DNA of 9,631 nucleotides. Source: Bdellovibrionales bacterium. GTDB lineage: Bacteria > Bdellovibrionota > Bdellovibrionia > Bdellovibrionales > UBA840. Shown here one piece after another: positions 1 through 6,052 of this stretch. Below the pieces are notes generated by a model. It did not search any database. It was not told the DNA's origin and worked only from the letters and a program-made list of their open reading frames with translations. Position 1 is the stretch's first letter; each line of letters opens with the position of its first letter. A program made the translations under genes and the position numbers. Location: NCBI GenBank assembly GCA_020434605.1, contig JAGRAL010000300.1, positions 1 to 9,631 on the forward strand, written 5' to 3'.

Positions 1-12
1 GAATCAGGAATC

Positions 13-1716
13 ATGGGTGAACTAAAAAATCGAATCGCAAGAAAAATCATGCCCGAACGTCCGCTAAGCGACGGACTTAGTACGTTTTTCTCTGCCATAT
101 TTCCTAACGATACCGATGCCGCTTGGTTTAGCGATTTATCTACAGAAGTTGTAGAAAAAATTATTTCATTTATTAACTATGGGGCTACCGCTGATGACGA
201 CTGTTGGCCAAGTGTTGAGAAAGATCTAAAAGATGCACTACTGCTTCTAGCCACGCAAGCTAGAGCCATAGGCCTATCAGCGCCTATGCGAAAACGAATG
301 AATTATAAAGATCTAAAAGATTTACCATTTTTTGATTTTACAAAAGCGGCAGAGGATTTAGTGGCTGCCTTTGAAACAAAAAGCAGCGATGAATATGAAA
401 TTATTAAAGAGCAATTTCAAGGACAAGTCTTATTATGTATTGATGCCTTTAATGATGTTTACAGACATTTAGATATTTTTGGTGTTAGCACCACCGTCGT
501 CTATCTTTTAGAAAGCGCACAAGCTAAGTTAAAACGCATAAGTGATTTGGTACATTTGTTAAGTCATCAAAAAATTTCCGTAGACTTGTTACAATACTTT
601 ATCGCCGAATTGATCGAAGAAAATAATGACAAAAAAAGTGTAACAGCTCTCCTTAGTCAAAACTTTCGCTTGATGTCTAGAAAGATCGTCGACCGAAGTG
701 CCGAAACAGGTGAACACTACATATCTAGGACAAGGCAAGACTATTACTTAATGTTTAAAAAAGCATTAGGGGGTGGAGCTGTCACCGCACTCACGGTTTT
801 AATCAAACTTTTTGTAACAGCCATCTCTCTTCCTCTATTTGTAGGTGGTTTTTTAAATTCGTTAAATTACGCTACAAGCTTTTTATTTATTCACTTCAGA
901 GGATACACTTTAGCCACCAAGCAGCCAGCCATGACGGCCCCCGCGCTAGCTTCAAAATTACAAAATGTAAATAACGGTGGGCCCATCGATGAGCTAGTCA
1001 GTGAAATCACCAAAATCTTTAGAACTCAAATGGTAGGTATTGTCGGTAATGTCGTTATGGTTATTCCTACTGTGATTGCTTGTGATTTATTGGTTTATTT
1101 ACTGATAGATAAACACATTCTCACATCTCCCCAACAAGCTAACTATATATTTAAATCCACCAACTTATTTGGGCTAACGCTAGTCTACGCTGCCTTTACA
1201 GGCGTCTTGTTATGGCTATCCAGTATTTTTGCTGGCTACGTAGATAACTGGTTCTATCTAAACAAAATGACAAAAGTAATTGCACTAAACCGAAGATTAA
1301 ATTTTATTTTCGGCAAAGATCGCTGCTTTCATGTTTCGAAATTTTTAGAAGCAAATATTTCAAGTATTGCAGCTAACGTCTCTCTAGGTATACTTATGGG
1401 CCTTACCCCAGAAGTTTTATCTTTTTTTGGAATTGGTTTACAGGTACGTCACGTAACTTTATCCTCTGGGAACTTTGCACTGGGCCTTATGCACTATGGG
1501 CTAAAGAGCTTTGAAATGTGGCCATTTTACTCTGCTATACTAGGAATTATGTTTATTGGCTTACTTAATGTTGGTGTTAGTTTTTCTTTGGCCTTTTTTG
1601 TAGCTACGAGATCCAGAAATATTAAGGGTGGAAAAAAGCGAGAAATTTATTACGCTATTATTTCACGTATCAGAGAAAAACCAATGGACTTTTTGTTTCC
1701 ACCAAAAGATGCATAG
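13..1716 (+). CDS. Polytopic membrane protein of the 'site-specific recombinase' family (PF10136-like)
   Basis: The protein has 567 residues. The first ~245 are soluble and mostly helical; from ~251 there are about five hydrophobic segments (roughly 253-293, 338-365, 384-408, 450-476, 505-531). The stretch around 280-310, with a GYTLATKQPAMT motif (297-308), and the AGYVDNWFYLNK segment (407-418) are what I recognise from the PF10136 family of Neisseria and other proteobacteria. That family is called site-specific recombinase (Gcr), but nothing here resembles a tyrosine or serine recombinase active site, so I read it as an inner-membrane protein of unknown role. The start is uncertain: AGGA at 6-9 lies only 3 nt before the ATG, and the frame is open to base 1, so the true start may lie outside the window. 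The family assignment is by eye. Confidence 0.75.
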   Translation: MGELKNRIARKIMPERPLSDGLSTFFSAIFPNDTDAAWFSDLSTEVVEKIISFINYGATADDDCWPSVEKDLKDALLLLATQARAIGLSAPMRKRMNYKDLKDLPFFDFTKAAEDLVAAFETKSSDEYEIIKEQFQGQVLLCIDAFNDVYRHLDIFGVSTTVVYLLESAQAKLKRISDLVHLLSHQKISVDLLQYFIAELIEENNDKKSVTALLSQNFRLMSRKIVDRSAETGEHYISRTRQDYYLMFKKALGGGAVTALTVLIKLFVTAISLPLFVGGFLNSLNYATSFLFIHFRGYTLATKQPAMTAPALASKLQNVNNGGPIDELVSEITKIFRTQMVGIVGNVVMVIPTVIACDLLVYLLIDKHILTSPQQANYIFKSTNLFGLTLVYAAFTGVLLWLSSIFAGYVDNWFYLNKMTKVIALNRRLNFIFGKDRCFHVSKFLEANISSIAANVSLGILMGLTPEVLSFFGIGLQVRHVTLSSGNFALGLMHYGLKSFEMWPFYSAILGIMFIGLLNVGVSFSLAFFVATRSRNIKGGKKREIYYAIISRIREKPMDFLFPPKDA

Positions 1717-1729
1717 CTATATATTTTAA

Positions 1730-1748
1730 ATATGCTTATTCTGCATAT
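1730..1748. other. Small perfect hairpin after the PF10136 gene
   Basis: ATATGC (1730-1735) and GCATAT (1743-1748) form a 6-bp stem with a 7-nt loop, 14 nt after the stop codon at 1716. A competing pairing exists between GCATA at 1711-1715 and TATGC at 1731-1735. There is no T-tract, so it is not a convincing intrinsic terminator. It may stabilise the 3' end of the transcript or be chance in AT-rich sequence. Confidence 0.25.
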
Positions 1749-1785
1749 CCCATGCTAAGGTTTATACATTGTCCTAGGAGGATTC

Positions 1786-2163
1786 ATGAAATCATTACTA
1801 CTAAGCCTTATGTTTTCTTCAACAGCACTAGCTAGCTACTACGACAACTGCCAAGTAGAGGCCACAGTTATACAAGTAAAACAGCTAGGTGTTCTTAATA
1901 CAGAAGTAAGTCAGGCTTTTATTGATAACGAAGAGACCAATACCTTTACCCATATTGCACAATTACAAGTTACCGCCATTTTACAGCATGAGGGTCATAG
2001 TGACTGTGAACACTTAAAGCAAGAACCGCAGTGGATCGAGTTGCGTGGTAAAGACAGAGAAATTACCACCGGCATGCCCCTCAAACTACAGTACCAATTT
2101 GTTAGTGGCAGACGCGGTGGCGGCTACGGTAGCAACTTAGAGTGGTCCATCTTAAAGCCGTAA
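1786..2163 (+). CDS. Small secreted protein of unknown function
   Basis: The 125-residue product begins with a short typical signal peptide (K2, hydrophobic core LLLSLMFSS, likely cleavage after ALA near residue 16), so the mature form of about 109 residues is exported. Two cysteines (about 22 and 74) could form one disulfide. The mature part is polar and rich in beta-type residues, ending in a Gly/Arg-rich stretch (SGRRGGGYG, ~107-115) and an aromatic tail. I do not recognise a family. A strong AGGAGG (1776-1781) sits 4 nt before the ATG and fixes the start. It lies 69 nt after the PF10136 gene on the same strand, so co-transcription is possible. A small periplasmic or surface protein is the safest statement. 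Confidence 0.7.
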   Translation: MKSLLLSLMFSSTALASYYDNCQVEATVIQVKQLGVLNTEVSQAFIDNEETNTFTHIAQLQVTAILQHEGHSDCEHLKQEPQWIELRGKDREITTGMPLKLQYQFVSGRRGGGYGSNLEWSILKP

Positions 2164-2184
2164 GCCCATACTAATACTTCGTTT

Positions 2185-2218
2185 AAATCGAATGATTTGT
2201 CTTTATTTATCGATTTTT
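2185..2218 (+). terminator. Weak candidate intrinsic terminator
   Basis: AAATCGA (2185-2191) pairs with TCGATTT (2210-2216) across an 18-nt loop and runs into further Ts. It follows the small secreted protein gene by about 20 nt. The stem is AT-rich and the loop large, so termination efficiency is doubtful, and the right arm overlaps the tentative promoter of the next gene. Confidence 0.25.
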
Positions 2219-2245
2219 ATAAAGATCATAATTCGACGATACTAT
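2216..2245 (+). promoter_or_regulatory. Tentative promoter of the BON-like gene
   Basis: TTTATA (2216-2221) and TACTAT (2240-2245) are separated by 18 bp; each matches the sigma-70 consensus at four of six positions. The ATG lies 18 nt after the -10, leaving room for the AAGGGGG ribosome binding site at 2253-2259. AT-rich sequence makes such matches common. Confidence 0.3.
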
Positions 2246-2263
2246 TAGTAACAAGGGGGCATT

Positions 2264-2572
2264 ATGCTTACTACAGATATGACAAGAAAGTTACGAGATA
2301 GACACCTTAAAGTAGATATAGAATCAGCTCTATTAGAGCTAGAACTTCTACCAGGAGAGCACATTGAAGTCGATGTCAGAAATCAAGGCGTTACCCTTAT
2401 GGGTGAGGTATATACTGGTTCGATGAAGTACTTAGCGGAGTATGAAGTAATGTCTTTTCCACTTGCTAAAAACATTATGAACCTTATTCATGTGCATAGT
2501 CCGCCAGTGGAAGCCCATTCCATTTATGAAGATTATCAAACTAGTTATTACAGAAATATAAATGTGCCGTGA
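2264..2572 (+). CDS. Small BON-like domain protein
   Basis: The product has 102 residues and no signal peptide or membrane segment, so it is probably cytoplasmic unless exported by another route. Residues ~33-78 follow the BON pattern: a strand with IEVDVRNQGVTLMGEV, a helix, a hydrophobic segment ending in a small loop, then MNLIHV, matching the family's 'V.L.G.V ... a...a ... v.N.i.V' layout. BON domains usually bind phospholipid or occur in envelope-stress proteins such as OsmY. The canonical Gly-Val of the second half is replaced by PLAKN, so the match is approximate. The N-terminal helix (about 8-30) and the tyrosine-rich tail (88-97) are extras. The start is supported by AAGGGGG at 2253-2259, 4 nt before the ATG. 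No partner gene is evident. Confidence 0.6.
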   Translation: MLTTDMTRKLRDRHLKVDIESALLELELLPGEHIEVDVRNQGVTLMGEVYTGSMKYLAEYEVMSFPLAKNIMNLIHVHSPPVEAHSIYEDYQTSYYRNINVP

Positions 2573-2612
2573 TAATAAATAGCAAGTCTTGCGATCGACC
2601 GTACGGATAGAC

Positions 2613-2629
2613 TGGCACAGCCGGCAGGG
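2613..2629. repeat. 17-bp copy of the tRNA-Arg 3' end (attL-like)
   Basis: These 17 bases are identical, in the same orientation, to 4422-4438, the last 17 bases of the tRNA-Arg gene including its encoded CCA. Identity stops exactly at the CCA on one side and inside the T-arm on the other. This is what an integrase core site left at the far end of a tRNA-integrated element looks like. A decayed tRNA fragment is the alternative. Confidence 0.6.
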
Positions 2630-2663
2630 ATACATCCGACCCCATATTAACTGGCTGTAGCCA
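2613..2663. other. Imperfect hairpin containing the tRNA 3'-end copy
   Basis: Bases 2613-2622 pair with 2653-2663 to give a 10-bp stem interrupted only by a bulged A at 2659, enclosing 30 nt. On the minus strand the outer arm reads GGCTGTGCCA, the tRNA-like 3' end, and the inner part can form a second 5-bp stem with a 7-nt loop. That loop does not carry the conserved T-loop bases. The shape resembles an acceptor stem plus T-arm without D and anticodon arms, but its function is unknown. Confidence 0.4.
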
Positions 2664-2713
2664 CAATATTTTAAAATAACATAAAAACATAGGAAGACAT
2701 TCGTGGAGTTTCT

Positions 2714-2735
2714 AAATATATCGAACGAGATATTT
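2714..2735. other. Hairpin in the convergent intergenic region
   Basis: AAATAT (2714-2719) pairs with ATATTT (2730-2735), and after one A-G mismatch TC pairs with GA around a GAAC tetraloop. A second small hairpin, CATGG-CCTT-CCATG, lies at 2778-2791. Between the BON-like gene (ends 2572) and the minus-strand gene (ends 2801) these are the only stem-loops, besides the tRNA-like one, that could act in transcript ending. Neither has a proper U-tract. Confidence 0.25.
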
Positions 2736-2800
2736 GTATGGCATCTACAGACGCAAACAGGCTGACTAATTCCATCACATGGCCTTCCATGGATAGAAAA

Positions 2801-4243
2801 CTAAAACGTACTCCTACAAACATTCACAGTTGGCAAATTTTTTATAGCCCACTCGTCTACAGCTCCATATTTCCCATTCACTTCTGGGAACTTTGTAACT
2901 GCTGCAATGTATGTAATGGGTATTCCGCGCCTGTTTGCATATTGTACTTCTTCTAGTGCGATAGGACCGCCACCAATCAATACAACTTGTTTTAGCAAGG
3001 GATTTGCCCTCTCTGTAAACTGCGCCCCCAAATATGTAGCCGTTGGACCAGCAGCTTTACCATTTACAAAGCCACCCCAGATGATTTTAGTTTTTATTTT
3101 TCCATCGACCAATATCTCTTTACCGTCAGAACCTAATTCTGGTACAGTAGTCGTTGGTACATATCTTACATAGTTAATATATTTATCAACTCCACCCCAG
3201 CCTTTTACGACATCACTCTGGATGGCGAGTATAGGAACACCAGCTTCATTTAAATGCTTCATCACATGAGAAATATCTGGCTTTTCTGGGTTGAATGAAT
3301 CTCCACCAAATGTCGCAAGCCAATTACCATGTCCATAATCAATATTCAGTTCACGTACTTTTCTATCTACTTCTTCTAAAGTTGATGCGATATCACCAAA
3401 TTGACTTTTACTGCCATGACCTAGGAAAAGTACAACCGCTTTATATTTTCTAGCAATCGCAGACAATTGTCTATTTGAACTCAATTCAATTGTTGTTGTG
3501 GAAGTAACTAAACCATTATGACTGGCTAGATAGCTCTCGCTCATTAAGCTTCCAAATTTTTCAACAAATTCATGTGCAGTTTGCAATAGCGCATCGTTAC
3601 TTCTGAAGAACTCACCCTTAGAATCTGCAAGGTTAAGATTTGGGTTCATGGCCTTTTGTTCTTTAAGGTTTTTATAAAAGTTAAAAAGGTTTATCGGATT
3701 TACAAATACGCCATAGCTTGCTCGCATGTATGCTTCTACCAAAAGATGATATAAATTTAATTTTCTATAAACACCCGCTATCTCCGTATTACCATATACT
3801 GTATTTTTAGAAATACCATTTATAGAAAATGCGAAATCAAATACCTCTCTTGCTTCTTGATACTTTTGCAACTCAGCATCGGTCATAGGCATCGGCTTCT
3901 CTGAAAATAACACTACCTTATTTGAAAGCGCTTGACCCAAATCTGAATTTATTTTATCTCTCCCCGCTCTCTTATCTCGGTCACTCACAGTTCTGCCACT
4001 ATCAGCACTATAAATACGGTTAATTTCTTCTACCCATCCACGTGTTGATCCACTCACTTTGAGCAAAACACCAAATAATAATTTATATTCATAACCTTCT
4101 AACACAGGATAACGTGGATCTGAGTAGCGCTGCCATTGTAGATCTAATAGCTCTAGAACTCTCAGACCCTCTTTAGATAAGTCTACAGCAGCACTAGCAG
4201 CGCCTGACTGAACTACAAAAAATATAGCTAGTAATACTCTCAT
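2801..4243 (-). CDS. Secreted protein of unknown function with SLOG/Rossmann-like C-terminal half
   Basis: The product has 480 residues, with a signal peptide at 1-18 (hydrophobic core LLAIFFVV, likely cleavage after ASA), so it acts outside the cytoplasm. Residues ~25-260 are helical and unrecognised. From about 267 the protein alternates strands and helices: YKAVVLFLGHGS (267-278), NWLATFGGDSF (307-317), GVPILAIQSD (335-344), and VVLIGGGPIALEEVQYANRRG (420-440) followed by IPITYIAA. Glycine-rich turns after hydrophobic strands, and the GGGP...E layout, resemble nucleotide-binding Rossmann or SLOG/LOG folds, but this is a visual analogy without a confirmed family. One Cys, near the end (476). 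AGAGGG at 4252-4257 with an 8-nt spacer supports the start. It is the only gene between the two tRNA 3'-end repeats. Function unknown. Confidence 0.7.
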   Translation of the reverse strand: MRVLLAIFFVVQSGAASAAVDLSKEGLRVLELLDLQWQRYSDPRYPVLEGYEYKLLFGVLLKVSGSTRGWVEEINRIYSADSGRTVSDRDKRAGRDKINSDLGQALSNKVVLFSEKPMPMTDAELQKYQEAREVFDFAFSINGISKNTVYGNTEIAGVYRKLNLYHLLVEAYMRASYGVFVNPINLFNFYKNLKEQKAMNPNLNLADSKGEFFRSNDALLQTAHEFVEKFGSLMSESYLASHNGLVTSTTTIELSSNRQLSAIARKYKAVVLFLGHGSKSQFGDIASTLEEVDRKVRELNIDYGHGNWLATFGGDSFNPEKPDISHVMKHLNEAGVPILAIQSDVVKGWGGVDKYINYVRYVPTTTVPELGSDGKEILVDGKIKTKIIWGGFVNGKAAGPTATYLGAQFTERANPLLKQVVLIGGGPIALEEVQYANRRGIPITYIAAVTKFPEVNGKYGAVDEWAIKNLPTVNVCRSTF

Positions 4244-4329
4244 GACTCATACCCTCTGTTAAAGTTGTATACAGCTATGCCAATAAAGGTAAAAGGTAAC
4301 GCCCTATCACGCCTTAAAACTGCATGCTG

Positions 4330-4335
4330 ATTATA
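4330..4335 (-). promoter_or_regulatory. Possible -10 element for the secreted 480-residue protein gene
   Basis: A perfect TATAAT reads on the minus strand here, 86 nt upstream of the ATG at 4243. No good -35 lies 16-18 bp upstream (CATGTT at 17 bp). TATACA at 4266-4271 is an alternative nearer the gene. The 178-base gap 4244-4421 otherwise shows only short GCATGC-type palindromes. Confidence 0.25.
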
Positions 4336-4421
4336 AGTAGAAGATGATGCAAAACATGCACCTAAGTTCGAGCTTCCAAATCATCAATAATCACGAGGTT
4401 AATAAATAAACAGAAAAAGTA

Positions 4422-4438
4422 TGGCACAGCCGGCAGGG
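4422..4438. repeat. 17-bp direct repeat, tRNA-proximal copy (attR-like)
   Basis: This is the partner of 2613-2629. It spans CCA, discriminator, the 3' acceptor strand and part of the T-arm of tRNA-Arg. The copy here keeps the tRNA intact, as expected when an element restores the gene on insertion. Confidence 0.6.
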
Positions 4439-4498
4439 TTCGAACCTGCAACCCTCGGTTCCGAAGACCGATACTCTATCCAGTTGAGCTACGGCTGC
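4422..4498 (-). tRNA. tRNA-Arg (anticodon UCG)
   Basis: The 77-nt minus-strand sequence folds as a complete cloverleaf. The acceptor GCAGCCG pairs with CGGCTGT (first pair G-U). The D-arm is GCTC/GAGT, the anticodon stem TCGGT/ACCGA with loop CTTCGGA, and the T-arm GCAGG-TTCGAAC-CCTGC, followed by discriminator G and an encoded CCA. The loop places UCG as the anticodon (complement at 4462-4464), reading CGA and probably CGG arginine codons. G follows the anticodon at position 37. The last 17 bases recur at 2613-2629, indicating that the gene's 3' end has served as an attachment site. Confidence 0.96.
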
Positions 4499-4508
4499 AT
4501 AAGGCCTT

Positions 4509-4537
4509 AAACTAGACGAAGGCCTTGATGAAAGCAA
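4509..4537 (-). promoter_or_regulatory. Promoter of tRNA-Arg, flanked by twin AAGGCCTT palindromes
   Basis: Reading the minus strand, TTGCTT (4532-4537) and TAGTTT (4509-4514) are separated by 17 bp, and the -10 ends 10 nt before the mature tRNA. The palindrome AAGGCCTT occurs at 4519-4526 in the spacer and at 4501-4508 just after the -10, 18 bp apart. Two identical palindromes bracketing a -10 could be an operator, but no regulator is known here. Confidence 0.45.
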
Positions 4538-4572
4538 GTTGGTCGCAAGATACCTTGCGTTAAGTTCTTGCT
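4533..4572. repeat. Nested inverted repeat between tRNA-Arg and the RDD gene
   Basis: The outer arms AGCAAG (4533-4538) and CTTGCT (4567-4572) enclose the inner arms CGCAAG (4544-4549) and CTTGCG (4554-4559), with an ATAC loop. The left outer arm overlaps the tRNA promoter's -35. No T-tract follows on either strand, so an operator is more likely than a terminator. A related GCAAG-T-CTTGC palindrome is at 2582-2592. Confidence 0.4.
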
Positions 4573-4598
4573 ATTATGAGATAAAATGAAATTCTTAA

Positions 4599-4628
4599 TT
4601 GTGTCATAATTGGTCTTATTGTTACGAT
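4599..4628 (+). promoter_or_regulatory. Candidate promoter giving a leaderless RDD transcript
   Basis: TTGTGT (4599-4604) and TACGAT (4623-4628) are spaced by 18 bp. The usual start of transcription 7 nt beyond the -10 is base 4635, the A of the ATG. No Shine-Dalgarno sequence lies upstream of that ATG, which fits a leaderless message. Confidence 0.4.
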
Positions 4629-4634
4629 TTTGGT

Positions 4635-5990
4635 ATGTCACAATCATTTTTACAAAGATCCTCGTTCGACTCTTGGCCTATCGCAAAACCCCTGCACAGA
4701 ACCTTAGCGCTCTTAATTGATAGTGTCTTGGTTTTAGTAGTAGTTGCCATACTTATGAAGTTATTTAGGCAACCTATGCATATGCAAAATACACCATACT
4801 TTTGGTTAATCTGCATGTGGTTCTGGGAAGCTTTCTTTGTTATCTTCACTGGCTCTTCTCCAGGTAAACGTCTTTTATCTTTAGAGATCTATTCTCCTAG
4901 ATATGATGGCGCACCCAGTCCCGTACAAATCTCTCTTCGTATCATTATGTTTTGGATGGGTCTTGGCCTTCTAGGAATCGGAGTACTACCTATTTTATCT
5001 CGTCGTGATCACAGAGGGTGGCATGATCTGATTGCTGAAACTCTTGTAATTGGTACGTCCCGCAGCTCCCCCTCTACGATTGCAACTAGATGGGTGCCTG
5101 ACATTATCTTGATTTTATCTTTACTTTTATTTTCGGGAATTGGAGCTAGAATTTTTTCTGTGGGATTAAAAAACTCACAGATCTCTACCTACAGCTTAAA
5201 AAATTGCGACTCACCGGAAGCTTTCGTAAAGAACACAAAAAATGTACTTGTCGGCTTAGTAATATCTCCTGCCTTTACAAACTGTTGGCAAGCCATAGAG
5301 ACTACCAATCAAAATATTAAAGATGCAAAAATTTATCAGCTTGCCGCTATAGCAAAAAAATATCATCAATACTTGTTAATCGATAAAGATGAGCGCACAG
5401 AGTTTTTTAAAAATGAAATAAAACCACTAGAAGCAAGTTTATGTGCGACTCCTTCTAAAGAGTGTAATAGCGCTGGTTTCTTAGCAACACTTGAAACGGG
5501 TGAAGACATATCTTATTCAGAAAACTATTTTTCAGAATCAGAGGCTGTTTTAAAGCAAATTGCTAAGAGTGATGACATAGCCGCAAGCTTACCAAAAATC
5601 ATTGAAGGCGAATCAAATGGCTGGATGAAGACTTTACTAACGGAGCTAGAAATAGGTGTTAAACCAGAAAAGTTAAAAAGGTTACCACTAGTATCTAATA
5701 ACCGTGACTGGATACATGCGGTTGAGTGCTTAGATCGTATTAGCTCCCACCTTACAACATCTAGTTGCGACAAGATGCAAACCGCCTATTATGCCGCAAC
5801 AGAAGCGAAAATTGCTAACTTTGATCCGATCGATGACTATTTGTCGACACAAGCCAGAGACTTTATTTACGAAGAGCTAAAAGCGCTTAAAACGTATTAT
5901 ACGGCTGTCGCCAATAAAGATGAGGCTATACAAAAAGACTTCCTAGCTACGTACCCAAGGGACAGTATCTTTAGAAGCTTAGTACCATAA
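4635..5990 (+). CDS. RDD-family membrane protein with Cys-containing extracytoplasmic C-terminal domain
   Basis: The 451-residue protein begins with an RDD domain (about 14-140). It shows R22 and D29 in the first helix (HRTLALLID), a second hydrophobic span (55-72), the SPGKRLLSLEI motif (75-85), a third span (102-121) and the closing GWHDLIAETLVI (128-139). RDD proteins are small membrane proteins, some implicated in ion transport, but most are uncharacterised. Another membrane helix (154-175) leads to a ~275-residue polar helical domain with six cysteines (191, 217, 270, 277, 365, 378), plausibly disulfide-bonded outside the cytoplasm. That tail is unrecognised. I chose the ATG at 4635, because a TTG start 36 bases earlier would lie inside the promoter and add an unlikely Cys/His-rich leader. 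It ends 1 nt before the Fur box. Confidence 0.8.
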   Translation: MSQSFLQRSSFDSWPIAKPLHRTLALLIDSVLVLVVVAILMKLFRQPMHMQNTPYFWLICMWFWEAFFVIFTGSSPGKRLLSLEIYSPRYDGAPSPVQISLRIIMFWMGLGLLGIGVLPILSRRDHRGWHDLIAETLVIGTSRSSPSTIATRWVPDIILILSLLLFSGIGARIFSVGLKNSQISTYSLKNCDSPEAFVKNTKNVLVGLVISPAFTNCWQAIETTNQNIKDAKIYQLAAIAKKYHQYLLIDKDERTEFFKNEIKPLEASLCATPSKECNSAGFLATLETGEDISYSENYFSESEAVLKQIAKSDDIAASLPKIIEGESNGWMKTLLTELEIGVKPEKLKRLPLVSNNRDWIHAVECLDRISSHLTTSSCDKMQTAYYAATEAKIANFDPIDDYLSTQARDFIYEELKALKTYYTAVANKDEAIQKDFLATYPRDSIFRSLVP

Positions 5991-5991
5991 G

Positions 5992-6010
5992 GTAAATGAG
6001 AATCATTTTT
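5992..6010. promoter_or_regulatory. Fur-box-like operator upstream of fur
   Basis: This 19-mer matches the classical Fur box (GATAATGATAATCATTATC) at 14 of 19 positions, with ATGAGAATCATT as its core. It starts 1 nt after the RDD stop codon and ends 7 nt before the proposed -35 of the Fur-family gene. Autoregulation is the natural reading. Its centre lies near -52, unusual for simple repression, so it might act by spreading or from a second promoter. Confidence 0.6.
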
Positions 6011-6017
6011 ATTTAGA

Positions 6018-6048
6018 TTGACTTTAACCTCTAAACTTTGCATACAAT
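6018..6048 (+). promoter_or_regulatory. Promoter of the Fur-family gene
   Basis: TTGACT (6018-6023) and TACAAT (6043-6048) match the -35 and -10 consensus at five of six positions each, with a slightly long 19-bp spacer. Transcription would begin at about 6053-6055, on or beside the ATG at 6053. The ATG at 6047 lies inside the -10 and is therefore unlikely to be used. Confidence 0.5.
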
Positions 6049-6052
6049 GCGT

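Larger units (their letters stand above)
2613..4438. mobile_element. Candidate 1.8-kb tRNA-Arg-associated islet
   Basis: The segment is bounded by two identical 17-bp direct repeats, the right one forming the 3' end of a functional-looking tRNA-Arg gene, and lies on the downstream side of that tRNA, where integrase-type elements insert. It holds one gene, for a secreted 480-residue protein, plus noncoding flanks of about 170 and 180 bases. No integrase, excisionase, transposase or plasmid gene is present. If real, it is a decayed island, or a non-autonomous cassette moved in trans. Base composition does not obviously differ from its neighbours by eye. Confidence 0.4.

Noticed and set aside
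220..321. 15-bp direct repeat AAAGATCTAAAAGAT at 220-234 and 307-321
   Set aside because: Both copies are in frame and encode the helical word KDLKD, so repeated codons explain it better than a DNA signal.
2613..2663. Integron attC site or known riboswitch
   Set aside because: The hairpin lacks the attC core bases and no cassette array or integrase is nearby; I could not match it to a riboswitch class I know.
2738..2956. Small plus-strand open frame starting at an ATG
   Set aside because: It has no ribosome binding site, overlaps the end of the secreted 480-residue protein gene in antisense, and its Cys/Trp-rich translation looks like a shadow.
4599..4634. TTG start extending the RDD protein by 12 residues
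   Set aside because: The TTG is part of the likely -35 element and the added residues are not protein-like; the ATG at 4635 matches the start of the RDD domain better.
6038..6052. TTG or ATG (6047) starts for the Fur-family gene
   Set aside because: Both lie in or before the -10 hexamer, so they would not be on the transcript from the visible promoter.
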